Position numbers and translations under genes: made by a program
The notes under the pieces: model-generated
Databases searched by the model: none
Told to the model about the DNA's origin: nothing
Seen by the model: only the letters and a program-made list of their open reading frames with translations
Shown: piece after piece, positions 21,701-33,588 of the stretch
How the letters are laid out: each line of letters starts with the position of its first letter
Numbering within the stretch: the stretch's first letter is position 1
Origin: Dactylis glomerata
Lineage: Eukaryota > Streptophyta > Magnoliopsida > Poales > Poaceae
Direction of reading: 5' to 3'
NCBI GenBank assembly: GCA_007115705.1
Contig: QXEO01000244.1
Span: forward strand, 1,595,222 to 1,659,221
Length of the DNA: 64,000 nucleotides

Positions 21701-24700
21701 GTTGCTTTCTGTACTTCACTTATTTGTTATCTTGCTTATGATGTTTTGTCTGTGCAGATCTCACCTGCTTCAACATTGGAGTCCTCGTTTGAGGCTCTTA
21801 ATGTGAAGAAGTTTGATGGTATGTTCCAAGCCTTTTCCCTTTGTGCTTCTGTGGGTCATATTTATTTTATCATTGGGTGAAATCATAAGATCTTTTATTT
21901 GCAATTCTAGTTGCCTTCACGGTGGATCCTTTATACCACCAGACCACGGCTCAGTTTGATGAAGGTGGAGCGAAGGGTCTCTTATTATACAATCTTGGAG
22001 TGTATGGCAGTTGCCGTGTGCTTTTTGATTCATTTGAAGCACCAGACAAATGTATCTTATCTGATATTCAAGAGAAGGCTGAGGTGATTGATCTTTCATT
22101 TGCTAAAGGTAATATCAGTCTGTCGCTCTGCTGTGAATGATCTTTACGTCTTGCTTCCAATCCGTTTTCATCTAGTTGCTACTCTTTGATAGAACAAATT
22201 GAGCAGATGATAGTTCACATGCCTCTATGCAATGATATCTCTCCTACCTTGAGGGATATTGTGGCTCAGTTTGATGAAGAAAATAAAAGGCCATCACATG
22301 ATGCATCTTCCGGGCAAATGCCAATGATGGAAGATCAGATGGTTGACGGTAATAACAGCGAGCATGATGATAACATGCAACCTGATTGTGAAACATGGGA
22401 TTTTGGTGGCGGCAATGATCAGGATATTGCATATGATGAAAATGGCAATTCGATGAATTTCAACTCAACAAACTACGAAGAGGTACTTCTGAATTTGACA
22501 AAATTACATATTCCTGAAAATAGTATATTTGTGTGGGGATTATCTGTTGTCTACCTACGTGTTATGTCTTATACATGTACGTCCTCCATTTCAAACTAGA
22601 TGCTATTTTAGTTTCTTCTGGTTGTATTGCATGTGTTGCTTTTAAGATGACAGAGGGGTAATTTAATTCCTTTGTAGAGTAAAAATAAGAATAATCGAAT
22701 GGGAATACTTACATCTCACTCACACTGTTATCATTGTTTCCAAATCTAAAGAGACTTATAATATTTTGAAACAGAAAGAGTATTTGAAAATATGTGAGCT
22801 AAGTCAGTTAGTCATCCAATAGAATTACTGATTCATATATTTTTGTAGCTTGTACGCAAGCATTTCTACAATGGAAGGTGCTTACAAAATAACAGTTTTT
22901 TCTCAAGTGCCAGTGCATATTTCTACAGTTGAGGTGCCTAATTAAGCACTTGTCTTGCATAAATAAGCAGTGGTGTTTAATTAATAACGGATTTATTTTT
23001 CTAAACACTTTGCATAGCAGATGGCCTTAGGTTAGGGTTGTACAGAGGCAATTATTTCTGTTGAATAACATTTAAAGTCTGTTACAACCTTAAAGTTCCA
23101 AACCCGAATCTCCGGTTGTCTTTACTGTATTGGTGTATCAGGGAATCGATGAGTACACTTTTCAGGACCCCGATGGTCCTGATGTAGACCAAAGGTTCGA
23201 GAAAATTGCAGATCTGTTGTTACTTGGCATGGGCTTCTCGTCAAAAACAAATGCTTGGGCAGGACCTGAGCATTGGAAATATCGAAAAGTTAAAGGTAAA
23301 TCTGGGAAGTAAGTCCTGTTTTATTTTGTTGTTCCATTTCAGTCTGGCTTACTTAATGCTGGAGTCTACTTCATCTAGATCTCGAGCCTTCCCGAACTTC
23401 ACCTGGTGATTTGGATGTAGCAAAAAAGACAAAGAAGAAAAGAGGCAAAGAGGAACCTGATATTGATTTCACAAAAGCTTTGGAACATGAGATGGAAAAT
23501 GTGTTTGCACCTCCCAAGAACTCGAAATCATTGCTGCTGCCTGCAAATAAGGGTAGCTGCAACAATAAACTTCCGGAGGATTGTCATTACCAACCTGAGA
23601 GTCTTGTTAAATTATTTCTTCTTCCAGATGTTCTGGTAATGCTAACTTTTCATGAAATATTCTTGATATGGACCTAAGGTTTGTTGTAATAACTAATTGA
23701 TCTTTTTATAGTGCCTGGCTCGGAAAAGAAGAAACCCACTTGGTAAGTTTTGCTATATACACTTATTTATTCCAATTAAATATTTCCCTTCCTGGTATTT
23801 TTAGAGGTCCTTGGTAAACATTGCTGTTCTAAAACAATATATTAGCTTTTAATTTTAACTATTTGTGTTGCTTTCTTCTAGTTCTTTTTGTTTCTGATAT
23901 CTTTTCAAGTTTAAGTTGTTGTTCCCTAAATGAACTTTGCTGTGGATTATATGGTATTATTGTATTTCTGTCTGAAATCCGTGGTTTTGATCTTAGGCCT
24001 TATTTTTCTATTAGCACTATGGCTCAGCTTGCAGTTGATGAACTGTGCTGTGCTGAACTATAATCTGCTGTCAGGAAGAACCAAGAGGTAGAAAATGTTG
24101 GTTAAGAAGGTAAAATAGACAAAAGCTGGATAGATGAATGACATTATCATAATCCGCCGCAATGTCAACAGAGCCTAGTTCTCATACTAGGGTTATGTCT
24201 TCATGAGTACCGACTGTGGACTGCCTATATTTGTGTTGATGTGATTTTGCTAAAACAATGCTCACATAATTTTTTTTATAAGATGGTAACCATGGTACCT
24301 TTTACCCCCTCCTTATAGATGATTCAAGGGACAATAACGATGACTTTATGCGATCTGGACCTTGGGATGATGATAATTTGTGCAACGATCATGTCGATGA
24401 AGGAAATGCTGGTAGTGATGTAGAAGAGCCGGTAAATCTTATTGCTAAACCAAGACAGGTGCATCCTTCCTCCATGCTTTTAAGACATTCATTTTTATAT
24501 ACTTACTTATATTGGGATGTACTTCTGTCTTTTATATTTCTATGTGCATCTTAAGAAAGTTCATTGATATGGCTGTATACAACCCTCCTTCCCTCAAGAT
24601 TATTGATGAGCAATGCAATAAAAGTACCTTTCACTCAGGCTTAATATTTTAACAAAGATCTTAACCAGTGGCTAGAAAATGGTCAAATTTGTTGCACCAC

Positions 24701-27415
24701 TGTACGCTTAAATGGTAGATAGTGGTTTCCAATATTTTCTTTCTGATCTCGACTGAGCAATACTATCATTTGTTGTCTGAATTGTTTTTTTTATAAGATT
24801 CAGCTTTATGATTGTTCTATATGTGATGCTTGTGTAGCTTGCCATATTATTACATACTCCCTCCAGCCCCAAAAGGATGTCGGAGGTTTGTCTAAATTTG
24901 GATGTACCTATACACTAAGTGGAGTCTAGATACAACCAAATTTGGACAAATATGTGACATCTTTTTAGTGCCGGAGGGAGTATTTATGTTACAACTTTAT
25001 TGTAATATAATGATCAAAGGTGAATACATCTAGAACAAACAATATTGAAATAATCTGTTGGAAGTGTGCTTCATGGCTTGAACCTTCAAGCTATGCAGTT
25101 CCATGTCACTTCAATCAATTATTTGAGGTGCAATACATTGACTTGTATTCATTGAGGTACTTTGGAACACTTGTGCACTAACCATTTACTCTATACTCTA
25201 GTTCACTATTTGTAATGGCACAAGAAAATCTGAAATAATTTGACAGTGGGGAAACATGCATCTAACAAACCATGCAATATCAGGTCAAAACGCATCTCGC
25301 ACATGAAAAATCAAAAAGGACAAATTCAGCTGTATATAGTAACAAATCTGAAATGAACAGCGTCTTCACGTTGCAGTATTTAGTACTATATGCACAGTCA
25401 AAATCTGCTTTCTTATTTCTTGCCTTCTTGGTGTGGTCTGAATCTGGATCTGATTTGATGTGTTGTTGTAGATGCATGCTGTTTGAAAATTCTGTAGTTT
25501 TCCTCAATTTTCTGAATGGTGAATTAACTTATATACACAGAACAGTAAACTACAGCCAGAAGTATTCGATTTCATAATATATGTTCATGCCATATATTAA
25601 AATCAAAGGGGGCACATGATCTAAGAAAATGTTCATTATATTGGACCTCCATGTTTCACATCTAAGAACCATTTGGGCTCTTTTACTGTATTAAAGCACG
25701 GGTAGCAAGTGAAACGATTGTGACATCTACACTACTTTTCCTCATGTCGCACACTGAAGCAGCGCTTAGTGGACTTGCGTCGTGAAAAAGAGGAGGCGAG
25801 TTGAAGGCCAAGTGTTATGATTTATGTATGAACCTGATGAGCTAACTACTCCACTTCATAATGAACCTGCGCATAAGTTTTGCTTTGTGCTGCTTAATAG
25901 CCCCCTAGACAAGAAATCACATGGAATCTGGCTATATAACTAAAACACGAACCTGTGCTAATGTTGTCCATGTTTTCCTCTTATTATTTACTTCTTTAGG
26001 CACAATGCCAGATTGTTCTTACTATGTTCATATTTTCTGTATCTTTCAGTTGTATTTGCACTTTCACAAATCAATGCTTATTCATGTCTGGTACTTTCGG
26101 GCCTGGGCATGCAGATCTGAGCTTATGCCTTTTCCCTTTCTGAATCATAGGTCAATAAGATAGATATACAATATGACAAGGTATCAAAACAAGTTGATGT
26201 TCATGCCTTAAAGGAGGTGCTCTGGAATCACATTCATACATCTGCTGAGACGGATGATCTGGTACGATATGCACTTTGATTACTGTCATAAAATACTAGG
26301 TTTACTTCTCATTTTTGTATACAGATTAGCTGTGGCACCCCCTTAGTATTTTGTGTACCACAACAATTCCTGTCAGTTTTTATTGATGACAAGTGCTTGT
26401 CATGATTACATTTTCTAGCAACCCAACTGTGCTTTTTGAATCTAATGTATACCAAGTAACAACCATGCTATCCCTATTTACTGGTTTTCTTGGTCCAAAA
26501 CAGTTTTCTGAAACCAAGTTTTTGACTTAGGTGACATTTTGGATCTGAGTTTTAGCATTTGACATGTATACATCTTTTATATTTGTAAACAAGAGAGGAT
26601 ATTCTATTTGTTTCTGGCTTTCTGTAACAAGTAATACCCTGCATTATTTTACCGCTCACCAGTGGTTGTTGCAAACTGATTTGGGTGGGTTCAACATTTT
26701 AAGAATAAATAAGTTTGCTGTGATTTTACATACTTTCAAGTGCCACATATTTTCATTTGCCTTGGAAAATTTACTATAAGAAAACGTAAGAGGAGTTTGA
26801 GTTGCAACCAACCATGAGACATAAAAAGGACACGGGAACCAACCTATGTTTATATGCATGCAATACTTAGAAAGCTGCATACTGGCATAGCGTGCTTACG
26901 ACATTTAAATTGCTTCAAAATAATTCTAGTTATTCCCCCCGTCCCAAATTAATTGACGCAACTTTGTCTAGATACAGATGTATGGGAATACATAAGATGT
27001 TAGAATACATGTGCATTTACTAAGGGAAATAGGATACATGTTCAAAAAACTGTGTAAATGCTGGAAATAGTATACATCTTTTACATCACTGGTAATATGA
27101 TTTCTTTCGAGTTGCAGTAGGCATTGTTGATTGGTCAGAATTTTTCTCCTGCCTTAGGGTATGGAATTATTTTAAACATAATTTTCCTGGTTGGTCCAGC
27201 AGGAAAGAGAGAGCACAGGACCATCGCTGTGCCTGACGAAGGTACTGCATGATCTTCCATGCAGTAACCCAGATATTCCAACTACCGAGATCTCGCCACA
27301 CCTTTATTTCATATGTCTCTTGCATCTGGCAAATGAACACAGCTTGAAGCTGTGCGACCGCCTGTCCTTGGATGAGATCGACATATACGTATCAACTTTG
27401 TCGCTCGTGAACTAA
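18780..27415 (+). CDS. CAP-H: Condensin complex subunit 2 (kleisin CAP-H / Barren), 13 exons, 682 aa
   Basis: Kleisin of condensin I; in known homologues it bridges the SMC2 and SMC4 heads and recruits HEAT subunits during mitotic chromosome condensation. Exons: 18780-19079, 19166-19267, 19378-19495, 21609-21679, 21758-21818, 21911-22108, 22193-22482, 23142-23295, 23379-23635, 23712-23742, 24319-24458, 26151-26261, 27200-27415. All introns are GT-AG and the joined frame is open to TAA at 27413. Diagnostic segments: LFHNCIKLASENKINQKNTW and GLIDHLSEII (N-terminal helices, residues about 90-125), LEAGVKIYSLRVDSVHSEAY, WAGPEHWKYR (about 421-430), and QVDVHALKEVLWNHI with FICLLHLANEHSLKL (C-terminal winged helix). 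The length fits plant CAP-H. The exon 7 acceptor was set to the AG at 22191-22192, because the earlier AG at 22174-22175 breaks the frame. Exon 13 has tandem acceptors. It appears intact and functional despite several TE insertions in its introns. Confidence 0.93.
19590..19872. mobile_element. Mutator-type MITE in CAP-H intron 3 (283 bp)
   Basis: Inverted termini of about 34 bp begin GGGAAAATTTGCTACAGGAC and end with the complement of that sequence. It is flanked on both sides by the 9-bp direct repeat TAAACTAAT (19581-19589 and 19873-19881). A 9-bp target duplication is the Mutator/MULE hallmark. It has no coding capacity. Confidence 0.88.
20035..21340. mobile_element. Unclassified insertion-like segment in CAP-H intron 3
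   Basis: Bounded on the left by a hairpin-capable GGCGCCGCAC...GTGCGGCG (20048-20082). On the right there is a perfect 11-bp stem GGCGCCGCACG/CGTGCGGCGCC with an 11-nt loop (21297-21329). The two hairpins are related in sequence. No transposase and no clear target duplication were found. The interior holds a degenerate minisatellite. Confidence 0.45.
20490..20830. repeat. Degenerate minisatellite in CAP-H intron 3
   Basis: Repeated variants of TATTTTATCTGGCAGTCGTG with irregular spacing of about 20-35 bp, roughly 12 units. No reading frame is maintained. Confidence 0.8.
22580..22780. mobile_element. Degenerate Stowaway-like MITE in CAP-H intron 7
   Basis: The right end, read inward, is CTCTTTCTGTTTCAAAATAT, a Stowaway-type terminus. 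The left end GTCCTCCATTTCA is a decayed complement. TA dinucleotides flank both ends. Confidence 0.6.
24857..24980. mobile_element. Stowaway MITE in CAP-H intron 11 (124 bp)
   Basis: Termini CTCCCTCCAGCCCCAAAAGG and its near-complement ending CCGGAGGGAG, with flanking TA target duplications (24855-24856 and 24981-24982) and an internally palindromic body. This is classic Tc1/mariner-derived MITE structure. Confidence 0.92.
26933..26990. mobile_element. Half Stowaway MITE in CAP-H intron 12
   Basis: The left end TTCCCCCCGTCCCAAATTAA is followed by TTGACGCAACTTTGTCTAGA, a common Stowaway body. The opposite terminus is not found downstream, so it is truncated. Confidence 0.65.
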
Positions 27416-27685
27416 CTTCTGCCCTGTCCTCTGCAGTTAACTGTGTAGGTGCTGGTCTGATGTCTTATTAAGCTGTCACCGCGTTGTGTATCATGTAGCG
27501 TAACCTATGCTGATTTTATTTAAATGATGTTACCTCTGAACAACAGAGATTTGGCACAAGCCCATAATGTATTTTATAGGCTATAGCACAATGGTTGGAT
27601 GCTATCATGCTAACCGAACATTTATTGTGTAGCCAGCTAGTGCTTGGTGGGTATCTGTAATCACCTCTGGTGCTGTGGCTCGTGT

Positions 27686-27691
27686 AATAAA
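27686..27691 (+). terminator. Likely CAP-H polyadenylation signal
   Basis: AATAAA lies 271 bp after the stop codon in AT-rich sequence. It is a plausible position for a plant 3' UTR, but other near-matches exist. Confidence 0.45.
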
Positions 27692-28196
27692 CATCAACAT
27701 TTAGTAAAGCTTTTTGTGCGCATTTTCCATTTTGTGAACTTGTTTAGCAAATAACAGACGACCATCTGATCGACATGCGTCACTTCATAAGGACAAGACA
27801 CATATTTATTCATCACTTACGCTGTTGCTAACAATTAGAAAAGAGATAGCGAAAGAAGCAAAAGAAAAATCTTTTTTATCTGGACAGCAGTCTTCATAGT
27901 ATACTCGCAGTGTGGCATTCCTGCAAAGTTTCTTCTTGCATGGTTGTTGCCTCACGTGATATTTATGTGGTATCGTGTGCTCGTTGGAGCTGTTGAGATT
28001 ATGGTAGAATGCATGTGGTAAGACCCTCTATTTTTCATATCTCCAGTGAGAATAGATGTGTATAATTGTAGTTATCACATGCTTATATAGTAGACATCAT
28101 AAATAAGCATATTAGAGTCAGAATCCTCGTGTCCTTGTCAGGAGAGGTGACAGCGCGGTCTGAATCCTGCGATGAAAAAAAATGGAGATGTACTTG
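27692..28196. other. Intergenic DNA after CAP-H
   Basis: I see no gene, RNA or repeat structure here. Confidence 0.5.
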
Positions 28197-28204
28197 TAAT
28201 ATTA

Positions 28205-29575
28205 AGGGAATCTCTAGCGGGCCGACGCATTGCGTTCGCGCACGTCCAATCTGGTCCGACCGGACTGGCGCGCCGGTTGCGCATGCTCCAGCGGTGCGAC
28301 GCATCCGGACCGACGCATCGGTCCACCAAATTTGGGTCACCGATACGTCAATGCGGATAGGCACGCTGTCCGCGCATGTCCTCCCGCGTGGGTCTAGGCC
28401 CCGCATGGCAGCGACTCAACGGGCGAGAGCGATGCTGGTCAAAGGCTGGGCGCGCTGCCTGGCCTTCTGCTGCGTCGCCCTGTCGTTTCGTTCAACGCCT
28501 TGGCATTGGTAGCTTGCTGCGCCGCTCGATGCATGGCGAGGTCACTTCAATGCCGGCGCTTGGACCTCCGCGCCGGCATCCAATGCCATTAGATCTTTTT
28601 AAACCGGCTGCGGCTGGCCAGTCGAGCACACCGATGCTGCCTTCTTCCCACCGTTCTTCTCCACACAACCACATGGACCATGGTCAGATGAATTGGATCT
28701 AGGGGAGGGCAGGCTAGGGCGCCCACCAGGCCCTGGTCGTGGAGGCAGGCGTCGAGGGAGCCGCGGCGTGGCGCCCAGAGCTCGTCGCCGCCACCCACCC
28801 GTGGACGCCAAGGACGGCATGGTGAGAGCAGCCGTGCTAGCGGCCATAGGCATTGGATCGAGGAGACATCATCGCCATCTCCTCCGCCTTCTCCTTCTCC
28901 ACCCTCGACGCCCGAACCCGAGCCTGCTGACGGGTTCGAGTTCGGCTTCAAACTCACCTACGGCGCTGACCAGGACTCCGTCAGGCTGCCCCGCAAGTTT
29001 GGCGAGGTGGTCGACGTGAGGACGAACCAGGTGGTGTTGCGGGTGCGCAGCGGTGCCGCGGGCATATTGCCCACGGAGCTCCTCTTCGACCGCACCAGCA
29101 CGCCATACCTGGCCAGCGGGTGGAGGAGGTTCTGCCAGCGGCACGACATCGTGGCCGGCAACCTCCTCGTCTTCAACTTCTACGGCGACCATCTGATTAC
29201 GGTCACCGTCTTCGACGGCGACATGTGCCGTCGTTAGTACGTTGCGCCCGCCCGCGGCAAGCCCACAGTTTCCTCGTTCTCTGACGACGAGGACGACCAG
29301 TAGCCACGGGCTACTTAATTCTATTACTTTTTATTCTAGCATATAACTTATATGTAATGTTTACAATGTATCAAATCCAATGCAATGCAATTTACTTTAT
29401 ATCAACCGATTGCAAATTAGCACCCTGCTAGCGGTGGATAGGATGCGTCGCGCCGCTGGGCGCGCTGGCCAGGCAGGCCGGACCGCGACGCAAATTGTGT
29501 CCTGCACTCGACGCAAACGGACCAGGACGGACCGTTTGCATCGACAAGATGCGTCGGCTCGCTTTCCCTAAGGAC
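28205..29575. mobile_element. Possible non-autonomous DNA transposon carrying a B3 gene fragment
   Basis: The left part starts GGGAATCTCTAGCGGGCCGA then CGCAT. The right end, read inward on the opposite strand, is TTAGGGAAAGCGAGCCGACG then CAT. Both flanks continue in GC-rich sequence with GACGCA and GGTCCG motifs in inverted orientation. The termini are imperfect and no target duplication could be fixed, so this is only a tentative element. Confidence 0.4.
28879..29302 (+). pseudogene. B3 DNA-binding domain protein fragment with premature stop
   Basis: The frame encodes a Pro/Ser/Glu-rich lead-in (about 28879-28938) and then a B3-like domain at about 28939-29233: FEFGFKLTYG, VRLPRKFGEVVDV, LASGWRRFCQRHDIVAGNLL and VFNFYGDHLITVTVF. 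The GW..F and GD/GN-LVF elements are typical of plant B3 domains, which bind DNA in the nucleus. TAG at 29235-29237 interrupts the frame, but it stays open afterwards for about 21 codons ending in an acidic SFSDDEDDQ and TAG. No convincing start codon was found, as upstream sequence in this frame is low complexity. It is either a captured fragment or a decayed gene. Confidence 0.6.
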
Positions 29576-29798
29576 ATTATCAACAGTATGTTTCAACCTG
29601 TCCACATAGGATCTGATCCTAATGTTTCGATACAATAAAAGTAGCCTTAAAAGTGAAGTTGTAGCATGCAGAGGAGTCTTGTGTACTTGGCTGAGGTCAT
29701 CAAATGCCAAGCTTAGTTGATGGCTTTAGGTGTAAAAATAGTTAGCTATAGCTCGATCTATCCATACCTAGTTGTCTGTAGTAAGGCAATATAAACTT

Positions 29799-31793
29799 GA
29801 GTATCTCCACTGGCACCCCTTAAATAAGCGCCGACAGGGGCGCTGCTAGACGCTCCCTTCCTATTGGAAGCGCCATTGCACACCGGCACTCCTAATACCG
29901 TCAACCCCAATAGAGTTTGAGCACTAAATTGCAAATACAAAGTGTACAAAAAATATAAAAAATTCTCATAATTTCTAAACTTACAACATTATTTTAGAGT
30001 TTGGAACACACAAATAATACGAAAGTATAATTACTCATACAACAATTCAAACATAAAATAAATAAAATCAATGAGCATTTCCTCTCTGAGTCCATAAATG
30101 CTCCACTAGATCCTTTCGAAGCCTATTATGTTCGTCTCTGTTGTGAATTTCTTGAGGCATGGCGATGAATGAAGAAAATTCCACCGACACTTCATCAAGT
30201 TCGGCTAGAGGACCCATATGATCAAAGGGCTGGTCATCTTCCACTAGTTCTTCATGCTCACTCTAGATAATCATGTTGTGCATGATCACACAACATTTCA
30301 TGCACTCCCTCATTTGAGAGTCCGACCAAGTTAGAGCAGGTACTTGACAATAGCAAATCACTGCTGAAGCACACCAAATGCGCACTCTACATTCTTCCGA
30401 CAAGACTCTTGACACTTAGCCAAGTGAGATTTCTTTTTAGAGTTTGGTGCAGGAATGGTCTTAACAAATGTAGACCACTGCAGATAAATACTATCGACGA
30501 GGTAGTATCCTTTGTTGTAAGTGTTGTTGTTGATCTCAAAATTCACTGCAGGAGCTTGTCCCTCCACCAGTCTTGCAAACATAGGAGAGCGCTGCAACAC
30601 ATTGATTTTATTGTGAGTTCCCCGCCATTCCGAAGAAAGCATGCCAAATCCAGAGGTCCTGATCTGCCACTGCTTCAAGTATCACACTGCACTCTTTGGT
30701 ATGTACTTTGTATAGTCCTTGCCAAGAAAATGGGTAGTTCTTCCAACCCCAATGCATACAATCGATGATCCCAAGCATCCCAGGAAATCCTCTTGCTGCA
30801 TTTTGTGCCAAGATTCTAGTAGTGTCTTTTTCATTTGGTGCTCTCAAGTAGTCCTTTCCGAACACTACCACCACCGCCCAAAAAAATCTGACCACGGTTT
30901 CAAAGCATGTTGAATTAGCCATGCGTAGGTAGTCCTCATTCGTATCACATGATGCTCCATACGCAATGGACCGGAGGGCAGCGTGCATTTTTGAATCGAT
31001 GAGAACCCATATAATCTTGTGCAATCAGGCTTGCACATGTAGTAGTCGTCATACTCTCGCACGCCAAAAACAATTTTCATGAACATTTCCTTATTCATCC
31101 AAAAACAACACCATAATTCCTTAGGGGTATTTGCTGCATCATACGCAAAATAATCTGAGTCAAGCAAAGAGCTCTTGCAAGTCGTTGCTGATTCTTGTTC
31201 TTCGCCTTCCCAACCCTGGAACCACCCCAGTGAGGAACGGGGGCGAGTTTCTCTTGGTAGCGTAGCATAGCAGTTAGAACCATCATCCGCTGTTCTTGTT
31301 TGGTAGCAGCGTCGGCTTTGTCTTGCATCAACAACTCCATCCACATCTCTTCGTCGTTGTCCATTGACGACTTTGCAATTTAGCAAACACCTTGTGGACT
31401 AGGTCGACATAGGTGGTGGTGGCAGCTACTGGTAGTGGGCGACGGAGGTTGGGAGCGACTGACAAGATGGCCGGCGTCTACTCAGTGTCACGAGGCGGTG
31501 TATGGTGGTGGGAGGCGGCCAGGGGCGCGACAGCGGCTATCGGAGGCAATGGCGAATCTAGCGGGGGTGGGAAGGGAGATGGTATAAACCGGCGGTATGT
31601 GTCTACCCCGAGGGGCCCCATACCGTCTTTTTGGTGAATCTAACATGGCGCAGGGCGCTAGTGCTCCCAATCAGCTCCTGGCCCCTTGGGACCTATGTGG
31701 GAGTGCCGGCTGATTTATTGGGCTTCAAAATGCGCCGGCCTCCTATCGGGGCCGCCCATGTGAGCCGTATTAGGAGCGTCGGTGGAGATGCTC
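29799..31793 (-). mobile_element. PIF/Harbinger DNA transposon (about 2.0 kb)
   Basis: Termini in inverted orientation are GAGTATCTCCACTGGCACCC at the left and, read inward from the right, GAGCATCTCCACCGACGCTC. They enclose a - strand Harbinger transposase pseudogene. A clean 3-bp target duplication was not found (CTT versus TTA beside the ends). Confidence 0.82.
30068..31364 (-). pseudogene. Harbinger transposase (DDE_4-type nuclease), frameshifted
   Basis: The ATG at 31364 gives MDNDEEMWMELLMQDKADAA, the usual start of grass Harbinger transposases. The homologous stretch then moves between frames. It includes FWMNKEMFMKIVFGVREYDD and CKPDCTRLYGFSSIQKCT. The catalytic region GFPGMLGIIDCMHWGWK carries the first Asp, EAVADQDLWIWHAFFGMAG carries the second, and KNVECAFGVLQQ carries Glu. 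The C-terminal region at about 30070-30360 matches the family end (MHNMII and KDLVEHLW motifs) and stops at TGA 30070-30068. At least three frame changes are needed, so it cannot encode an active enzyme. The family cuts and pastes DNA with a partner Myb-like protein; no such partner gene is seen here. Confidence 0.85.
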
Positions 31794-32259
31794 TTACTTC
31801 TTCCATTGCTTGTGCCCTAAGTGTCGAAGTCTATGATGCACAAATTATGTAGTTAAAAGCATTGTCTCGAGTAACTTTAGTAAAAACAAACTTCACAACA
31901 AAGTTTTAAATGGCCGGTTATAGCCTTTTGAGAGGCATGTGGCTAGGCCTAAGGACTTTATAAGCTAAAATAAGAATAGCCGCTAATAGCCTGACTAAGT
32001 TGATTTAGCCCCGTAGCCGCTATCTTCATGCTCTTGGGGCTCAAAAATTTTGGACAAAAAATTTGTAGCGCGGGCCAATTTGACAGCCACCCTTATAATC
32101 CTAGCCCAAAATTCCCACTCCCCCGCCCTCCTTTCTCCTTGTAATATGTGGAAAGAACTATGCATAGAAGTCCTGGTTATTCATATCTCGTATGTGACTA
32201 TTTATATGTTATGCATATGTGAATTATTGATATATACATATAGCTCTGCTATTTAGGAA
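31794..32259. other. Intergenic DNA between Harbinger and the GTGAACTT region
   Basis: AT-rich sequence. No gene or repeat structure is recognised. Confidence 0.45.
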
Positions 32260-32642
32260 CCCTTCTGAACTTCCACGTAGACGCAAGCGAACTTCTGTAT
32301 GATGATAAGTGAACTTCCCGACGGACTGAAAATTGCCTACTTTTTAGGCTTTAGTGAACTTCAATTTTTTCGGGAAGTGCACTTCCGTTTTGATGAGGCA
32401 AGTGAACTTCCGAACAAAGGGCAGTGAACTTTCGCAGTATGAGCAAGTGAACTTTCCAGCGCACTGCAAACTGCATTTTGTAGTGGTTTACTGAACTTCG
32501 TTTTTTGGGGGGCAAGCGAACTTCCATTTGATGGGCAAGTGAACTTTCAAATGGGCATATGAACTTTCACAATTTTTTATGGAAAAGAGAACTTCCATAA
32601 TTTTAGCTGGACAAAACAAGTGAACTGTTGCAGCAAATTTTG
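32260..32642. repeat. GTGAACTT-motif array, left part
   Basis: The motif (A)AGTGAACTTCC and one-base variants occur about 14 times in the same orientation at irregular spacing of 15-50 bp. The array resumes at 62118 on the other side of the mariner, so it was continuous before that insertion. Such arrays resemble subterminal repeats of class II transposons, but no terminus was identified. Confidence 0.7.
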
Positions 32643-32644
32643 TA

Positions 32645-32672
32645 CTCCCGCCGACCCAAAATACTCTTCGTG
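32645..32672 (+). repeat. Mariner left terminal inverted repeat
   Basis: 28 bp, preceded by TA, matching the complement of 62088-62115 at 23 positions. Confidence 0.85.
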
Positions 32673-32934
32673 TACCATTCATTAAACCATTTTTACAAAA
32701 ATATCCTCCCACGTGTCAATCTTCTAAATCTAGGTCCTCTAATTCAAAATCACGGACACTCTGCTAGCTCCGTCGTCCGTCCTCCGTCCTCCCGCCATCC
32801 TCCATCCTCCCGTCCTCCGTCCTCCCGTCCTCCCACACGCCACCTTACGCAGCTCCCACACCATGGAGAAGGGGTAGCCTGCGGCCACCCCTAGGTCCTC
32901 GCCCAGATCGATCCAGTAGCTCATCCTAGGCAGG

Positions 32935-33180
32935 ACATGATCCGCTTCTTCCTGCCAGCATCTCACGGATCGAGCCAGCAGAGCTTCCTCCCGCCAGTAT
33001 CTCACAGATCGAGCCAGCAGCTCATCCCAGCAGGACGTGCTCCCGCTTCCTCCTGCCAGCAGCTCATCCCGGCAGGACGTGCACCAGCGTCCTCCCGTCA
33101 GGAGCTCATCCCGTCAGAACCTGCTCCCGCTTCCACCCTCCAGGACCTGCTCCCACATCCTCCCGCCAGGACCTCCTCCC
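32935..33180. repeat. GC-rich imperfect repeats near mariner left end
   Basis: Variants of GCCAGCAGCTCATCCCGGCA followed by GGACGTGCTCCCG recur with irregular spacing. They lie upstream of the transposase ATG and no frame is conserved. Confidence 0.7.
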
Positions 33181-33244
33181 GCCAGCTGACACAAACCGCA
33201 GCTTGCCAGGGTCACCTGAAACTGTAGCTCCCTAGCGTCGCCAG

Positions 33245-33475
33245 AAACTGCAACTCGTCGGCGTCGCCGCCGGACACCGCTGCTCGCCGGCATTAGAGCT
33301 CATCGGCGTCACCGGACACTTCAGCTCGTCGGCATCGCCGGACACTATAGCTCGTTGGCGTCGCTGGACATGGCAACTCACCGAACATCGCAGCTCATCA
33401 GCATCACCGGACACCATAGCTCATCAGCGTCACCGGACACCGCAGCTCGTCAGCGTCGCCGGACACCGCCTTAGC
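33245..33475. repeat. 26-bp minisatellite just upstream of the transposase start
   Basis: About eight units of AGCTCGTCGGCATCGCCGGA followed by CACTAT. It ends 8 bp before the ATG at 33483, so it would be in the 5' leader of the transposase transcript. Confidence 0.85.
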
Positions 33476-33482
33476 CGCCAAG

Positions 33483-33588
33483 ATGGACATTGATTTGAAC
33501 TTCAGTCCTCCGCAAGGCGAGGATGATGGAGTACCTGAAGATGTGCAAGAACATGGTCAGGATGACAATGTGGGCGATGAAGCAGCAG
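33483..33588 (+). pseudogene. Mariner transposase, first exon
   Basis: The ATG opens MDIDLNFSPPQGEDDGVPED and continues through an acidic stretch to a GT donor at 33589. The MD-LN-PP start and acidic N-terminus are usual for plant mariner-like transposases. It belongs with the downstream exon pieces at 34623-34806 and 58978-60398. Confidence 0.6.

Noticed and set aside
28589..28957. 122-codon Gly/Arg-rich - strand frame
   Set aside because: Antisense to the low-complexity lead-in of the B3 fragment, with no domain.
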